Source: Streptomyces sp. SLBN-31 (GTDB lineage: Bacteria > Actinomycetota > Actinomycetes > Streptomycetales > Streptomycetaceae). Taken from it: DNA of 64,000 nt. Below, one piece after another: positions 38,528 to 46,365 of this stretch. The stretch is taken from positions 4,030,001 through 4,094,000 of the forward strand of contig NZ_VFNC01000001.1 in the NCBI RefSeq assembly GCF_006715395.1, read 5' to 3'. The translations under genes and the position numbers were made by a program. Position 1 is the stretch's first letter. Each line of letters opens with the position of its first letter. The notes below the pieces were generated by a model, which was not told where the DNA came from, made no database searches, and saw only the letters and a program-made list of their open reading frames with translations.

Positions 38528-39295
38528 ATGAATTCAGACACGAACGCTCCGGCGCGTCCCCGGCGGCCGGTGATCGGGATCTGCGCGCGCACCGCGCCGG
38601 TCACCCTCCAGGACAGTGACCTCCTAGTCGCCCTGGCCCTCAACGCGCACGTGGCCTTCTTGGCCGAGGCGGGCGCCGTCCCGGTGCTGCTGCCGCTGGT
38701 TCAGGGGGCCCGGGAGCTCATCGGCCGGCTCGACGCACTGCTCGTGCCCGGCGGCCCGGACCTGGACCCGGCGCTGTACGGCGCGGCCGCCCACCCCGCG
38801 ACCCGGGCGATGAGCCCGGACGCCGACCGTGTCGAACTGGCCGTGCTGCGGGCGGCGTTGGACGCCGGCCTCCCCGTGCTGGCGATCTGCCGGGGCATGC
38901 AGGCGCTCAACGTGCTGCACGGCGGCACCCTGCACCAGCACCTGTCGGACGTCACCGGCCACGACGGCCACCGGCCGCGCACCGCCTCGTTCACCCTGGG
39001 CCGCCAGCCGCTGACACTGCTGCCCGGCAGCCAGATCGCCGCCGTCCTTCACGGCGACGAGGAGCACACGGCCTGCCACCACCACCAGGCGGTGGACCGG
39101 ATCGGCAGCGGCCTCGCGGTCACCGCACGGACAGCGGACGGCACCGTCGAGGCCCTCGAGGTCGTAGGCCATCCCTTCGCGGTCGGCGTGCAATGGGAAT
39201 GCGGGCAGACGCCCGACAAACGACTCCACCACGCCCTCGCACACGCCGCCGCAAACCTGCGGAAAGAGCCGGCCGCCGCAATGTCGATTCATTGA
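38528..39295 (+). CDS. class I glutamine amidotransferase-like (C26, PuuD-like) protein
   Basis: This 255-residue protein has DALLVPGGPDLDPALYG and the nucleophile elbow in AICRGMQALNVLHGG (Cys121), as in gamma-glutamyl-gamma-aminobutyrate hydrolases of the C26 family. The catalytic His-x-Glu normally found in GVQWHPE is altered: here the sequence reads GVQWECGQ (residues 220-227), so the usual His is absent. A role in hydrolysing gamma-glutamyl hydrazides from the N-N cassette is tempting, given the family's taste for gamma-glutamyl amides, but the changed triad makes activity uncertain. Confidence 0.82.
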   Translation: MNSDTNAPARPRRPVIGICARTAPVTLQDSDLLVALALNAHVAFLAEAGAVPVLLPLVQGARELIGRLDALLVPGGPDLDPALYGAAAHPATRAMSPDADRVELAVLRAALDAGLPVLAICRGMQALNVLHGGTLHQHLSDVTGHDGHRPRTASFTLGRQPLTLLPGSQIAAVLHGDEEHTACHHHQAVDRIGSGLAVTARTADGTVEALEVVGHPFAVGVQWECGQTPDKRLHHALAHAAANLRKEPAAAMSIH

Positions 39296-39355
39296 GAAAA
39301 GGCGGCCGATGAGGTCAGACTGATTTTTCGAAAACCCCTCTTGTGAAGGAGCATT

Positions 39356-39862
39356 ATGTCGCCGCGGATGCCGAATCCCTCGTTGGTGGTTCCCGACGTT
39401 CTTCCGCCCATGCGCGCGCTGGTCAAGGCCGTCAACAGCGTCGGCGTGCCCCTGGCCACGCTGGTGCTGGTCCACCTCAGGGTGAGCCAGATCAACGGCC
39501 GCACGGTCCACCTGCCCACCAAGCCCCAGGAGTTCGAGGACGCGGGGGAGGAGGACCGCCGTCTGCCGGTGGTGGAGACCTGGCGGGAGCAGAGCTGCTT
39601 CACCGACGCCGAACGCTCCCTGCTGGCGCTGGCCGAGGCCGCCACCCGCATCGACGGCGTGACGGACCCGGTCTCGGACGAGGTCTGGGAGGAGGCCGCC
39701 CGGCACTGGAACCAGGTGCAGCTGGCCGCGGTGGTCCTGCACATCGGGCTGGTCAACCTGTGGAACCGGGTCAACGTCGTCACCAAGCAGGAGGCGGTGG
39801 ACTGGCGCATCAACCCCAAGACGTGGAAGCCGATGACCAGCCGGCTCACCCCGGCGCCGTAG
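39356..39862 (+). CDS. AhpD/carboxymuconolactone decarboxylase-like protein, copy 1
   Basis: This 168-residue protein has GAAGGAG seven bases before the ATG. MPNPSLVVPDVLPPMRALVKAV, LVLVHLRVSQINGR, WREQSCFTDAERSLLALAEAATRI, DEVWEEAARHW and VVLHIGLVNLWNRVNVVTK are the AhpD-like helices. Where AhpD enzymes carry the redox CxxC after ING, this protein reads INGRTVHLP, so it should not be a peroxidase. It is paralogous to the gene at the window end. It could be a non-redox tailoring or oxygenase-like member of the fold. Confidence 0.8.
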   Translation: MSPRMPNPSLVVPDVLPPMRALVKAVNSVGVPLATLVLVHLRVSQINGRTVHLPTKPQEFEDAGEEDRRLPVVETWREQSCFTDAERSLLALAEAATRIDGVTDPVSDEVWEEAARHWNQVQLAAVVLHIGLVNLWNRVNVVTKQEAVDWRINPKTWKPMTSRLTPAP

Positions 39863-39881
39863 AGCCGCCGCGCCCGAAACT

Positions 39882-39925
39882 CATCAGGCCCTGTCCGGAG
39901 GCGGTCTCCCGGACAGGGCCTGATG
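39882..39925. terminator. strong bidirectional terminator
   Basis: A 17-bp perfect stem (CATCAGGCCCTGTCCGG and complement) with a 10-base loop lies between convergent genes. Confidence 0.75.
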
Positions 39926-39955
39926 TCATGCGCGCGGGGAAAACCCCGGGCTCGT

Positions 39956-41338
39956 TCAGGGTGCGGTGGTCTGACGCAGGGCGGCGTCCAGGACGGCGAG
40001 CAGGGTCCTGGCCTGGACGTTGACGTAACGGCTGTGCGCGGCGAGCCAGTTGAGCTGGCCGGGGGTGACCCAGTGGTAGCCGGGGGGCGGCTGGGTGGGG
40101 GTGGTGGCCTCGTCGGTCTCCACGATCAGGTAGCGGCTCTCGGCGTTGAGGAAGCGGCCGCCCTCCTCGGAGTGCACCGTGGAGTAGCGCACCCGCTCGG
40201 GCGGGGCGTCCAGCATCACGTCCAAGAAGCGCGGGCGGTCCCCGGCGGGCAGGGGGGCGTAGTTGGACGGCACGCACTGTACGGTCGGGGCGAGTTCGAC
40301 GGTGTCCAGGAAGCCGCCCTCCACCAGGGCGTGCGCCAGGACGTGCGGGACGCCGTCGAAGAGGCGGTAGGCGAAGCCGACCACGCCGCGCTCGACGGGT
40401 TCGATGATGGGCTGACTCCAGCCGGCCACCTCGCGGCCGGCGCCCTCGACGGAGACCGCCACCACCCTAAAGAACCGGTCGTCGGTGCGGCTGACGGCGT
40501 GCTCGCCGGTCTGCCATCCGCTGATCTCGCGCAGCGGCATGAGGCGGGCGCGGACGTCGTGCCGGGTGCGTTCCCCGGTGAACCAGGCCAGCAGGTCCGC
40601 GTCCGAGGACAGGGCCCGGGTCTCGGACGGTACCGCCGGGGCGCTGGCGAGCACGGTGCGGGCGTCCATGTTCACGACGTTGTCCAGGCGCAGCAGCTCA
40701 AGGATCTGGCCGAGGGTGAGCCAGCAGAACGCGTCGTGGACGGGGATGTCCTCCTCGACCTCGACGATCATGTTGCGGTTGCGTTTTTGGAAGAACCAGG
40801 CGCCGTGCTCGGACTGCAGGACGTCGGTGAGGACCTGCTCGCGGCGGGGGGCGAGGAAGTGCTCCAGGTACTGCACCTCCATGCCGCCGTGGGCCTTGGT
40901 GTAGTTGCTGCGGGTGGCCTGCACGGTGGGGGAGAGCTGCACCAGGTTGGGGTTGCCGGGCTCCATCTTGGCCTGCATCAAAAAGTGCAGGACGCCGTCG
41001 AACTCCTTGGCCAGGATGCCCAGGATGCCGATCTCCGGCTGCACGATGATGGGCTGCTGCCACTCGGCTTCCGGCCGGGTCACGTGCAGTCCCTCGATGG
41101 TGAAGAACCGTCCGCTGTCGTGCCCGAGGTTTCCGGTGTCGGGGGTGAAGGACCAGTGGTCGAGCTCGGCGAACGGGATCCGCCGCACCACCGCCCCGAC
41201 GGAGCGGCGCTGCTGGGCCAGCCAGCCCGGCACCAGCGAGGTCTGGGTGTGCACGCCCTGGGGCGTTGCGGCCGACAGGGCCAGGCGTTCGGCGATTCCC
41301 GCCCGGGTGCGCGGGACGAGCAGGGTGGGGGCGCTCAC
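39956..41338 (-). CDS. NDP-hexose 2,3-dehydratase
   Basis: This 460-residue protein is built of two homologous halves, the usual form of NDP-4-keto-6-deoxyhexose 2,3-dehydratases (OleV, JadO, Gra-ORF27 type). Half one has WSFTPDTGNLGHDSGRFFTIEGL, QPEIGILGILAKEFDGVLHFLMQAKMEPGN and QLSPTVQATRSNYT. Half two has QPIIEPVERGVVGFAYRL, FLDTVELAPTVQCVPSNYA and SEEGGRFLNAESRYLIVE. It removes the C2 hydroxyl on the way to 2,6-dideoxysugars. The GTG start overlaps the upstream 4,6-dehydratase stop (GTGA), so the pair is coupled. Confidence 0.92.
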   Translation of the reverse strand: MSAPTLLVPRTRAGIAERLALSAATPQGVHTQTSLVPGWLAQQRRSVGAVVRRIPFAELDHWSFTPDTGNLGHDSGRFFTIEGLHVTRPEAEWQQPIIVQPEIGILGILAKEFDGVLHFLMQAKMEPGNPNLVQLSPTVQATRSNYTKAHGGMEVQYLEHFLAPRREQVLTDVLQSEHGAWFFQKRNRNMIVEVEEDIPVHDAFCWLTLGQILELLRLDNVVNMDARTVLASAPAVPSETRALSSDADLLAWFTGERTRHDVRARLMPLREISGWQTGEHAVSRTDDRFFRVVAVSVEGAGREVAGWSQPIIEPVERGVVGFAYRLFDGVPHVLAHALVEGGFLDTVELAPTVQCVPSNYAPLPAGDRPRFLDVMLDAPPERVRYSTVHSEEGGRFLNAESRYLIVETDEATTPTQPPPGYHWVTPGQLNWLAAHSRYVNVQARTLLAVLDAALRQTTAP

Positions 41339-42315
41339 GGCCGACCACCGCCTTCCTTCAGCGGCTTCCACCACTGGGGGTTGTCCCGGTACCAGGCGAC
41401 GGTGTCGGCCAGTCCGGCGTCGAATCCGGTCAGCGGCCGGTGGCCCAGCTCCTCTTCGATGCGGCTCTGGTCCAGGGCGTAGCGCCGGTCGTGGCCCTTG
41501 CGGTCGCCGACGTGCCGGATCATCTCCGGGCCCGCCCCGAGCAGGTCGGCGATCTTGTGGGCCAGCTGCAGGTTGGTCACCGCCGTGCCGGCGCCGATGT
41601 TGTAGGCCTCGCCCGCCCGGCCGTCGGTCAGCACCCGCTGCACCGCACGGCAGTGGTCGTCCACGTGCAGCCACTCGCGGACCTGCCCGCCGTCGCCGTA
41701 GACGGGGATCGGGCGCCCTTCGAGCAGGTGGGTGACGGCGAGCGGGATGAACTTCTCCGGGTGCTGGTGGGGGCCGTAGTTGTTGGAGCAGCGGGTGACG
41801 GAGACGTTCAGCTTGTGGGTGCGCACGTAGGCCAGGGCGATCAGGTCGGAGGCCGCCTTGGAGGCGGCGTAGGGGGAGTTGGGCAGCAGCGGGGACTGCT
41901 CGGTCCACGCGCCGTGCTCGATGGAGCCGTACACCTCGTCGGTGGAGATGTGCACCACCCGCTCCACGCCCACCGCCAGGCAGGCCTCCAGCAGGGCCTG
42001 GGTGCCCTCGACGTTGGTGCGCACGAACGCCGCGCCGCTGGCGATGGAGCGGTCCACGTGGCTCTCGGCGGCGAAGTGCACCACCGCGTCCTGGCCGTGA
42101 AGGACGTCGCCCAGCAGCGTCCGGTCGAGGATGTCGCCGTGGACGAAGGTCAGCCGGGGGTGGGCGGCGGGGAGGTTGTCACGGTTGCCCGCGTAGGTCA
42201 GCGCGTCCAGGACGGTGACGTGCGCCTCCTCGAAACCCGGATAGCCCCCCTCGAGCATGGTCCTGACGTAATGCGAGCCGATGAATCCGGCGCCGCCGGT
42301 GACGAGGATTTTCAC
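41335..42315 (-). CDS. dTDP-glucose 4,6-dehydratase
   Basis: This 326-residue protein starts at a GTG (VKILVTGGAGFIGSH, the NAD-binding motif). VDRSIASGAAFVRTNVEGT, ISTDEVYGSI and the catalytic SPYAASKAASDL are the RmlB/OleE signatures, with RCSNNYGPHQHPEKFIPL and REWLHVDDHC towards the C-terminus. It makes the 4-keto-6-deoxy sugar used by the 2,3-dehydratase downstream. The usual thymidylyltransferase, epimerase and ketoreductase partners are not in the window. Confidence 0.94.
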   Translation of the reverse strand: MKILVTGGAGFIGSHYVRTMLEGGYPGFEEAHVTVLDALTYAGNRDNLPAAHPRLTFVHGDILDRTLLGDVLHGQDAVVHFAAESHVDRSIASGAAFVRTNVEGTQALLEACLAVGVERVVHISTDEVYGSIEHGAWTEQSPLLPNSPYAASKAASDLIALAYVRTHKLNVSVTRCSNNYGPHQHPEKFIPLAVTHLLEGRPIPVYGDGGQVREWLHVDDHCRAVQRVLTDGRAGEAYNIGAGTAVTNLQLAHKIADLLGAGPEMIRHVGDRKGHDRRYALDQSRIEEELGHRPLTGFDAGLADTVAWYRDNPQWWKPLKEGGGRP

Positions 42316-43009
42316 GTGACCACATCGCAATCCGAATTCCACGCTCGAAGCATGTCCTTTTCCCTTGTCTCGAGGGGGCGGCAGGGGCGCCGCGGGCCCT
42401 GCCGGCCGGCGGGGCCCGCGCGGCGGGCGGCTGCCGGGACCTGTTTTTGGCCGGGCATCGCCGGCACGCCGCCGGCCGTTGCCGTCGTCGCGTCGCCGCG
42501 TCGGGTGGGATGAGGGGCGTGGTGCCGGCTGCCCGGGGCGGGCAGTGCCGGTCTTGTGCGTGCCGCCCGGACCGGTGTCGGTGTCGGTGTGCCCGCTCAT
42601 CGCTCTCCCTGTGCCGGGGCGGCCCTTTGAGTTCACGCCCGTCCTGCTCGTGAGCGTGGACGGCCGCCCTCGAAACCCTCTTGAGACGGGCTCGACGGCT
42701 TCAAAGGGGCGGCCGGCTGCGGTGGTCGGCTGTGGTGGCCGGACGGCTCCTCAGCTACCCCAAGGCAGGGCGACGTGGAAGCCGGCGCGGTAGTGCGCGT
42801 CGGTGTGCGGCGCGCTGCCGGGCCGGGCCGCACCGCTTGCGGGCCGTCGCCAGGTCCGCCGCAGGGTGCGGCCCGGTCCTGATCTCCCCTTCCTTCCAGG
42901 CCGTGGCAGGTCCGCCGCCTGTTCTCAAGCCGGTTTCCAGACGGCTTCGAGCGTGAGCCGACAGGCCGGTGCCACGCTGCGAGCGCGCTGAACTAGGAGG
43001 GGAAATCAC
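42316..43009. other. about 690 bp without a gene
   Basis: This is upstream of both the sugar operon (minus) and the secreted hydrolase (plus). It is GC-rich with no ribosome site except the hydrolase's own AGGAGGGG. No StrR-type dyad is seen. Both promoters should lie here. Confidence 0.5.
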
Positions 43010-44557
43010 GTGAGAAGGATTGCGTTGGCCATACCGGTCATGGCGGCCGCGCTGCTGGGCTCGGCCGTCGTCCCGGTCGCGGCGGCGAACGACGGGGCCG
43101 CCGTGGCGGCGGGCAGTATCGACTGGGTGCCGTGTCCGGGCAGCGACCCGGTCCTCGGCAACCTGCTCAAGGGCCTGGAGTGCGGCACCGTGCAGGTGCC
43201 GCTCGACTACGACCACCCCGAGGGCCGGCAGATCAGCCTGGCGCTGACCCGGGCCAAGCACACCGTCCCCGACAGCGACTACAAGGGCGTCGTCATCCTC
43301 AACCGCGGCCAGTGGCCCGGCGGCATCGGCCGCGACCTGCCCACCCGGTACGCCACCGGCACCACCGGGCTGGCCAAGGACGTCGGCACCGCCTACGACT
43401 GGATCGGCTTCGACCCGCGCGGCGTCGGCGCCAGCGAGCCCGCCCTGGTCTGCGACACCGACTACGTCGACCCCGGGCACGCGCTGCCGAACCCGGTGCC
43501 CGCCACCGCCGCCGACGAGCAGCAGTGGGTCACCCTGGCCCGCTCCTACGCCGCCAGCTGCCAGGAGAAGTACGGCGACGTCCTGGCGCACCTGAGCACC
43601 GAGGACGCCGCCCGTGACCTGGACCGGATGCGGATCGCCCTCGGCCAGGAGAAGATCACCTACTTCGGCACCGACTGGGGCACCTACCTCGGCTCCGTCT
43701 ACGCCACGCTCTTCCCCGACCACCTGCAGCGGATGGTGCTGGACAGCGTGGTGCGCCCCAGCGGCGTGGGATACCGCAACAGCCTGCGCAAGAACGTGCT
43801 GACCGAGCGCAACGCCCAGATCTTCTTCGCCTGGGTCGCCCAGTACGACACCGTCTACCACCTGGGCACCACCGAGGCCGAGGTCGAGGCGGAGTACTAC
43901 GCCGCGCAGGACGCGCTCGCCGCCGCCCCCCTGGACGGCAGGATCGGCGCGGCGGAATGGGCGGACGTCTTCGAGCCGGTCGTCTACCGCAGCTGGACCT
44001 GGCTCTCGCGCGCCAAGGTGCTCTCCGACTACGTGGTGCGAAAGGACCCGACCTCGCTGCGGGCCACCTGGACCCTGCCCGGCTTCCCGCACCAGAACCG
44101 GCAGGCCATGAACGACGCCGCCAACTGCACCGACGGCCCCTGGCCGCTGAACTGGAAGCGCTGGCACCAGGACTACACCCGCCAGTACAACGCCGGCAGC
44201 CGCTTTTTGACGTGGACCAACGCCTGGTACAGCGCGCCGTGCGCGTTCTGGCCGCAGCCCGCGCCGAAGACGCCGATGAAGGTCGGCAACGACCAGGTCG
44301 ACGTCCTGCTGGTGCAGCCGCAGTACGACACCGCGCACGGGGTGGCCGGCGCCGTCGAGACGCACAAGCTGTTCCCCAACTCCCGCCTGGTACTGGAAAA
44401 GGGCGGCCACAACGTCGGCGCGGCGCTGTCGGCCAACAACAACCCCTGCCTGAACACCTACGTCGGTGACTTCTTCCGGGACGGCACCCGCCCCGCCTCC
44501 AAGAAGGGCATCGACGCCGTCTGCCAGGCATCCAACGATCCGGTGCCCGCGTCCTGA
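43010..44557 (+). CDS. secreted alpha/beta hydrolase with Asp nucleophile position (epoxide-hydrolase candidate)
   Basis: This 515-residue protein has a GTG start behind AGGAGGGG and a signal peptide (RRIALAIPVMAAALLGSAVVPVAAA). It resembles the secreted tripeptidyl-aminopeptidase (Slp/TAP-like) branch of the alpha/beta hydrolases. At the nucleophile elbow, where those peptidases have G-x-S-x-G, it has G-T-D-W-G (Asp222). The acid (near LLVQPQYDTAHG) and His (KGGHNV) are still present. An Asp nucleophile is the epoxide-hydrolase form. Alp1U and Lom6 were described as epoxide hydrolases in kinamycin and lomaiviticin biosynthesis, so this is a candidate of that kind acting outside the cell. Confidence 0.83.
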   Translation: MRRIALAIPVMAAALLGSAVVPVAAANDGAAVAAGSIDWVPCPGSDPVLGNLLKGLECGTVQVPLDYDHPEGRQISLALTRAKHTVPDSDYKGVVILNRGQWPGGIGRDLPTRYATGTTGLAKDVGTAYDWIGFDPRGVGASEPALVCDTDYVDPGHALPNPVPATAADEQQWVTLARSYAASCQEKYGDVLAHLSTEDAARDLDRMRIALGQEKITYFGTDWGTYLGSVYATLFPDHLQRMVLDSVVRPSGVGYRNSLRKNVLTERNAQIFFAWVAQYDTVYHLGTTEAEVEAEYYAAQDALAAAPLDGRIGAAEWADVFEPVVYRSWTWLSRAKVLSDYVVRKDPTSLRATWTLPGFPHQNRQAMNDAANCTDGPWPLNWKRWHQDYTRQYNAGSRFLTWTNAWYSAPCAFWPQPAPKTPMKVGNDQVDVLLVQPQYDTAHGVAGAVETHKLFPNSRLVLEKGGHNVGAALSANNNPCLNTYVGDFFRDGTRPASKKGIDAVCQASNDPVPAS

Positions 44558-44575
44558 CCCACCCCGCCCGAAAAG

Positions 44576-44609
44576 GGGGGCCCCGCGTGAACCCTCACGC
44601 GGGGCCCCC
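44576..44609. terminator. strong bidirectional terminator
   Basis: A 15-bp perfect stem (GGGGGCCCCGCGTGA and complement) with a 4-base loop, AAAA before and TTT after it, sits between the convergent hydrolase and glycosyltransferase genes. Confidence 0.8.
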
Positions 44610-44652
44610 TTTCGCGCATCCCCCGTCCCGGCGCCGTGCCCGCCCCCTCCCG

Positions 44653-45981
44653 TCAGCGTCCGGCGGGCACCGGGCCGGCCCGGCGGGCGGCGGCCAGGCC
44701 TTCAAGGGTGAGCGCCAGCTCGTTGGGCGAGGGCAGCGCCAGCATCTCCTCGCGCAGCCGCACCGCGTTCGCCCGCACGGCCGGATCGTCCAGCAGCCGC
44801 ACGAGCGCGGCCCGCACCGCCGGCCCGTCCGCCTGGGCAGGCGTCATCGCCAGCCCCGCGCCCGAGGCCTGAAGGCAGGCGAACTTCAGCGGGGCGTCGA
44901 ACGCCCGGCTGATCAGCAGCTGCGGCACCCCGTGGCGCAGCGCGCAGCCGAAGGACCAGGTGCCGCCGTGATGCACCACAGCCGTACACGTCGGCAGCAC
45001 CTCCGCCAGCGGAACGGAGTCCACCAGCCGGGTGTTGGCCGGCACCTCGCCCACCTCCCGCCGGGCGTTCGCCGGCAACGCCAGCACCAGCTCCATCTCC
45101 AGCCCTGCCACCGCCTGCAGGATCTGCCGCAGGCGCTCGACGGGCAGCGGCAGCCGGGCCTGGACGTCGTCGACGGAGTCGCCGAACGTCATCAAAACCC
45201 GCGGCGCCGCCGGCGCCGCGGGCGGCTTCGTGAGCCATTCGGGCACGACGGCCGGGCCGTTGTAGGGGACGAACTGCACGGGCAGGGTGCTCGCCGAGGC
45301 ATCGGGCCTAAACGCCCCGGGCAGCGGGGCGATGGTGAACTGGCCGCCCACCAGGTCCTCGGCGAAGGGCACCCCGAACCGGCCCGCCCAGCCCTCCAGC
45401 CACTGCCGCAGCGCGTCGGTGCGCTGCCCGGGCGGCCGGCCGGCCTGGGCGTGCAGGAAGTCCTCCCGCATCCGGGTGTAGACGTCGACGGAGTACAACA
45501 CCCGGGCGTGCGCGGCGCCCACGGCCTCGGCGGCCACCGCGCCGGCGAACGCCTTGGCGCCCCACAGCACCAGATCCGGCCGCCAGGCGCGGGCGGCGGC
45601 GACGAGGTCGTCCATCATCGAGTCGTTGGAGCGCCGCGCCTGCGGCAGCACCAGGTCCTCGAAGACCCGCGTCGCCTGCTCCCAGCCCAGCCGCTCACGG
45701 CCCGGCCGTATGTCGAACAGCGCCTCCAGGCCCTGCTGCGGGGCCCGCTGCGCGGCGGCGGCGCGGTCGGAGCTCTGGCGCCGGTCGCGCTGGGTGCGCA
45801 CCTGTGCCGTCTCGCCGGGACCGACGGCCACGGCGGTCAGCCCGGCCGAGGTGACGGCGTCCAGCAGATCCGGCCAGCAGGCCACCCGCACCTCGTGCCC
45901 GGCCGTGCGCAGCGACCACGCCAGCGGCACCAGATTGAACACGTGCGCCTTCCACGGAAACGGCACGACGAGAACTCGCAC
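44653..45981 (-). CDS. GT1-family glycosyltransferase
   Basis: This 442-residue protein starts at GTG 45981 (GGAAAGGAG upstream). It begins VRVLVVPFPWKAHVFNLVPLAWSLRTAGHEVRVA, the usual N-terminus of macrolide/aromatic polyketide glycosyltransferases. The C-terminal donor-sugar motif is VLPTCTAVVHHGGTWSFGCALRHGVPQLLI, matching the HHGG...G.P.L pattern. It should attach the NDP-deoxysugar made by the 39.9-42.3 kb genes to the aglycone. Its own promoter region holds StrR-type site B. Confidence 0.92.
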   Translation of the reverse strand: MRVLVVPFPWKAHVFNLVPLAWSLRTAGHEVRVACWPDLLDAVTSAGLTAVAVGPGETAQVRTQRDRRQSSDRAAAAQRAPQQGLEALFDIRPGRERLGWEQATRVFEDLVLPQARRSNDSMMDDLVAAARAWRPDLVLWGAKAFAGAVAAEAVGAAHARVLYSVDVYTRMREDFLHAQAGRPPGQRTDALRQWLEGWAGRFGVPFAEDLVGGQFTIAPLPGAFRPDASASTLPVQFVPYNGPAVVPEWLTKPPAAPAAPRVLMTFGDSVDDVQARLPLPVERLRQILQAVAGLEMELVLALPANARREVGEVPANTRLVDSVPLAEVLPTCTAVVHHGGTWSFGCALRHGVPQLLISRAFDAPLKFACLQASGAGLAMTPAQADGPAVRAALVRLLDDPAVRANAVRLREEMLALPSPNELALTLEGLAAARRAGPVPAGR

Positions 45982-46034
45982 AACGCACTCCTTTCCCAAT
46001 CGGGGATAGGTGAATTCTCTTCCCCGCCCGGCTT

Positions 46035-46063
46035 GTTCAACCGGAGCGCCTCGGCAGTTGAAC
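46035..46063. promoter_or_regulatory. StrR-type operator (site B)
   Basis: GTTCAACCG, 11 bases, CAGTTGAAC; the dyad extends to an 11-bp match when the flanking GCTT/AAGC is included. It lies 54 bp before the glycosyltransferase start and 114 bp before the 29-residue peptide gene, so it could act on either. Confidence 0.7.
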
Positions 46064-46104
46064 AAGCAGAACCGCTCGACCAACACCCTTGAAAAACCAT
46101 GAAC

Positions 46105-46110
46105 TTGACA
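46105..46110 (+). promoter_or_regulatory. possible -35 box of the peptide gene
   Basis: A perfect TTGACA lies 67 bp before the peptide ATG. The -10 at 17-18 bp spacing (CGATCG/GATCGT) is poor, so this is tentative. Confidence 0.3.
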
Positions 46111-46176
46111 CAGCGGAGCACCCGACGCGATCGTCAATGCACTCGATTGCCGATACAGCTTCGGGAGGTGAATCAG

Positions 46177-46266
46177 ATGAAGACGCTTCGCCAGTGGAAC
46201 GCTCTGCGCTCGCAGCGTAAGGGCGGTGTCCGTCCGGCCGGTAAGTACTTCAAGTGGGCTGCCTGA
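46177..46266 (+). CDS. 29-residue basic peptide, possible RiPP precursor or leader peptide
   Basis: The ribosome site GGGAGGTG stands seven bases before an ATG that opens a clean 29-codon frame ending in TGA. The peptide begins MKTLRQWNALRSQRKG and ends AGKYFKWAA, with eight Lys/Arg and no acidic residue or cysteine. Codon use is less GC-biased (CTT, GCT, CGT, GGT) than in its neighbours. A very strong hairpin with a T-run follows 15 bp later, then an operon of two FGE-fold proteins, a PhyH dioxygenase and an exporter. This is the usual layout of a highly expressed precursor peptide ahead of its modifying enzymes; a regulatory leader peptide is the main alternative. I recognise no family. Confidence 0.65.
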   Translation: MKTLRQWNALRSQRKGGVRPAGKYFKWAA

Positions 46267-46281
46267 TCAGGGCGCTCTCGT

Positions 46282-46324
46282 GGCCTGTGGAGGGTGACAT
46301 CACCCTCCACAGGCCAGGGTTTTT
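46282..46324 (+). terminator. very strong terminator or attenuator after the 29-residue peptide
   Basis: A 16-bp perfect stem (GGCCTGTGGAGGGTGA and complement) with a 2-base loop is followed by AGGGTTTTT. It would stop most transcripts from the peptide gene and let a fraction continue into the FGE/PhyH operon. Confidence 0.85.
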
Positions 46325-46365
46325 GGCCCAGGGATATCTGAGTCGTGGCAATCGAGGTGGGATCA

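Noticed and set aside
41335..42636. N-terminal extension of the 4,6-dehydratase by about 100 residues
   Set aside because: The extension is Pro/Arg/Gly-rich without homology; the Rossmann motif begins three residues after the GTG at 42315, as in the family.
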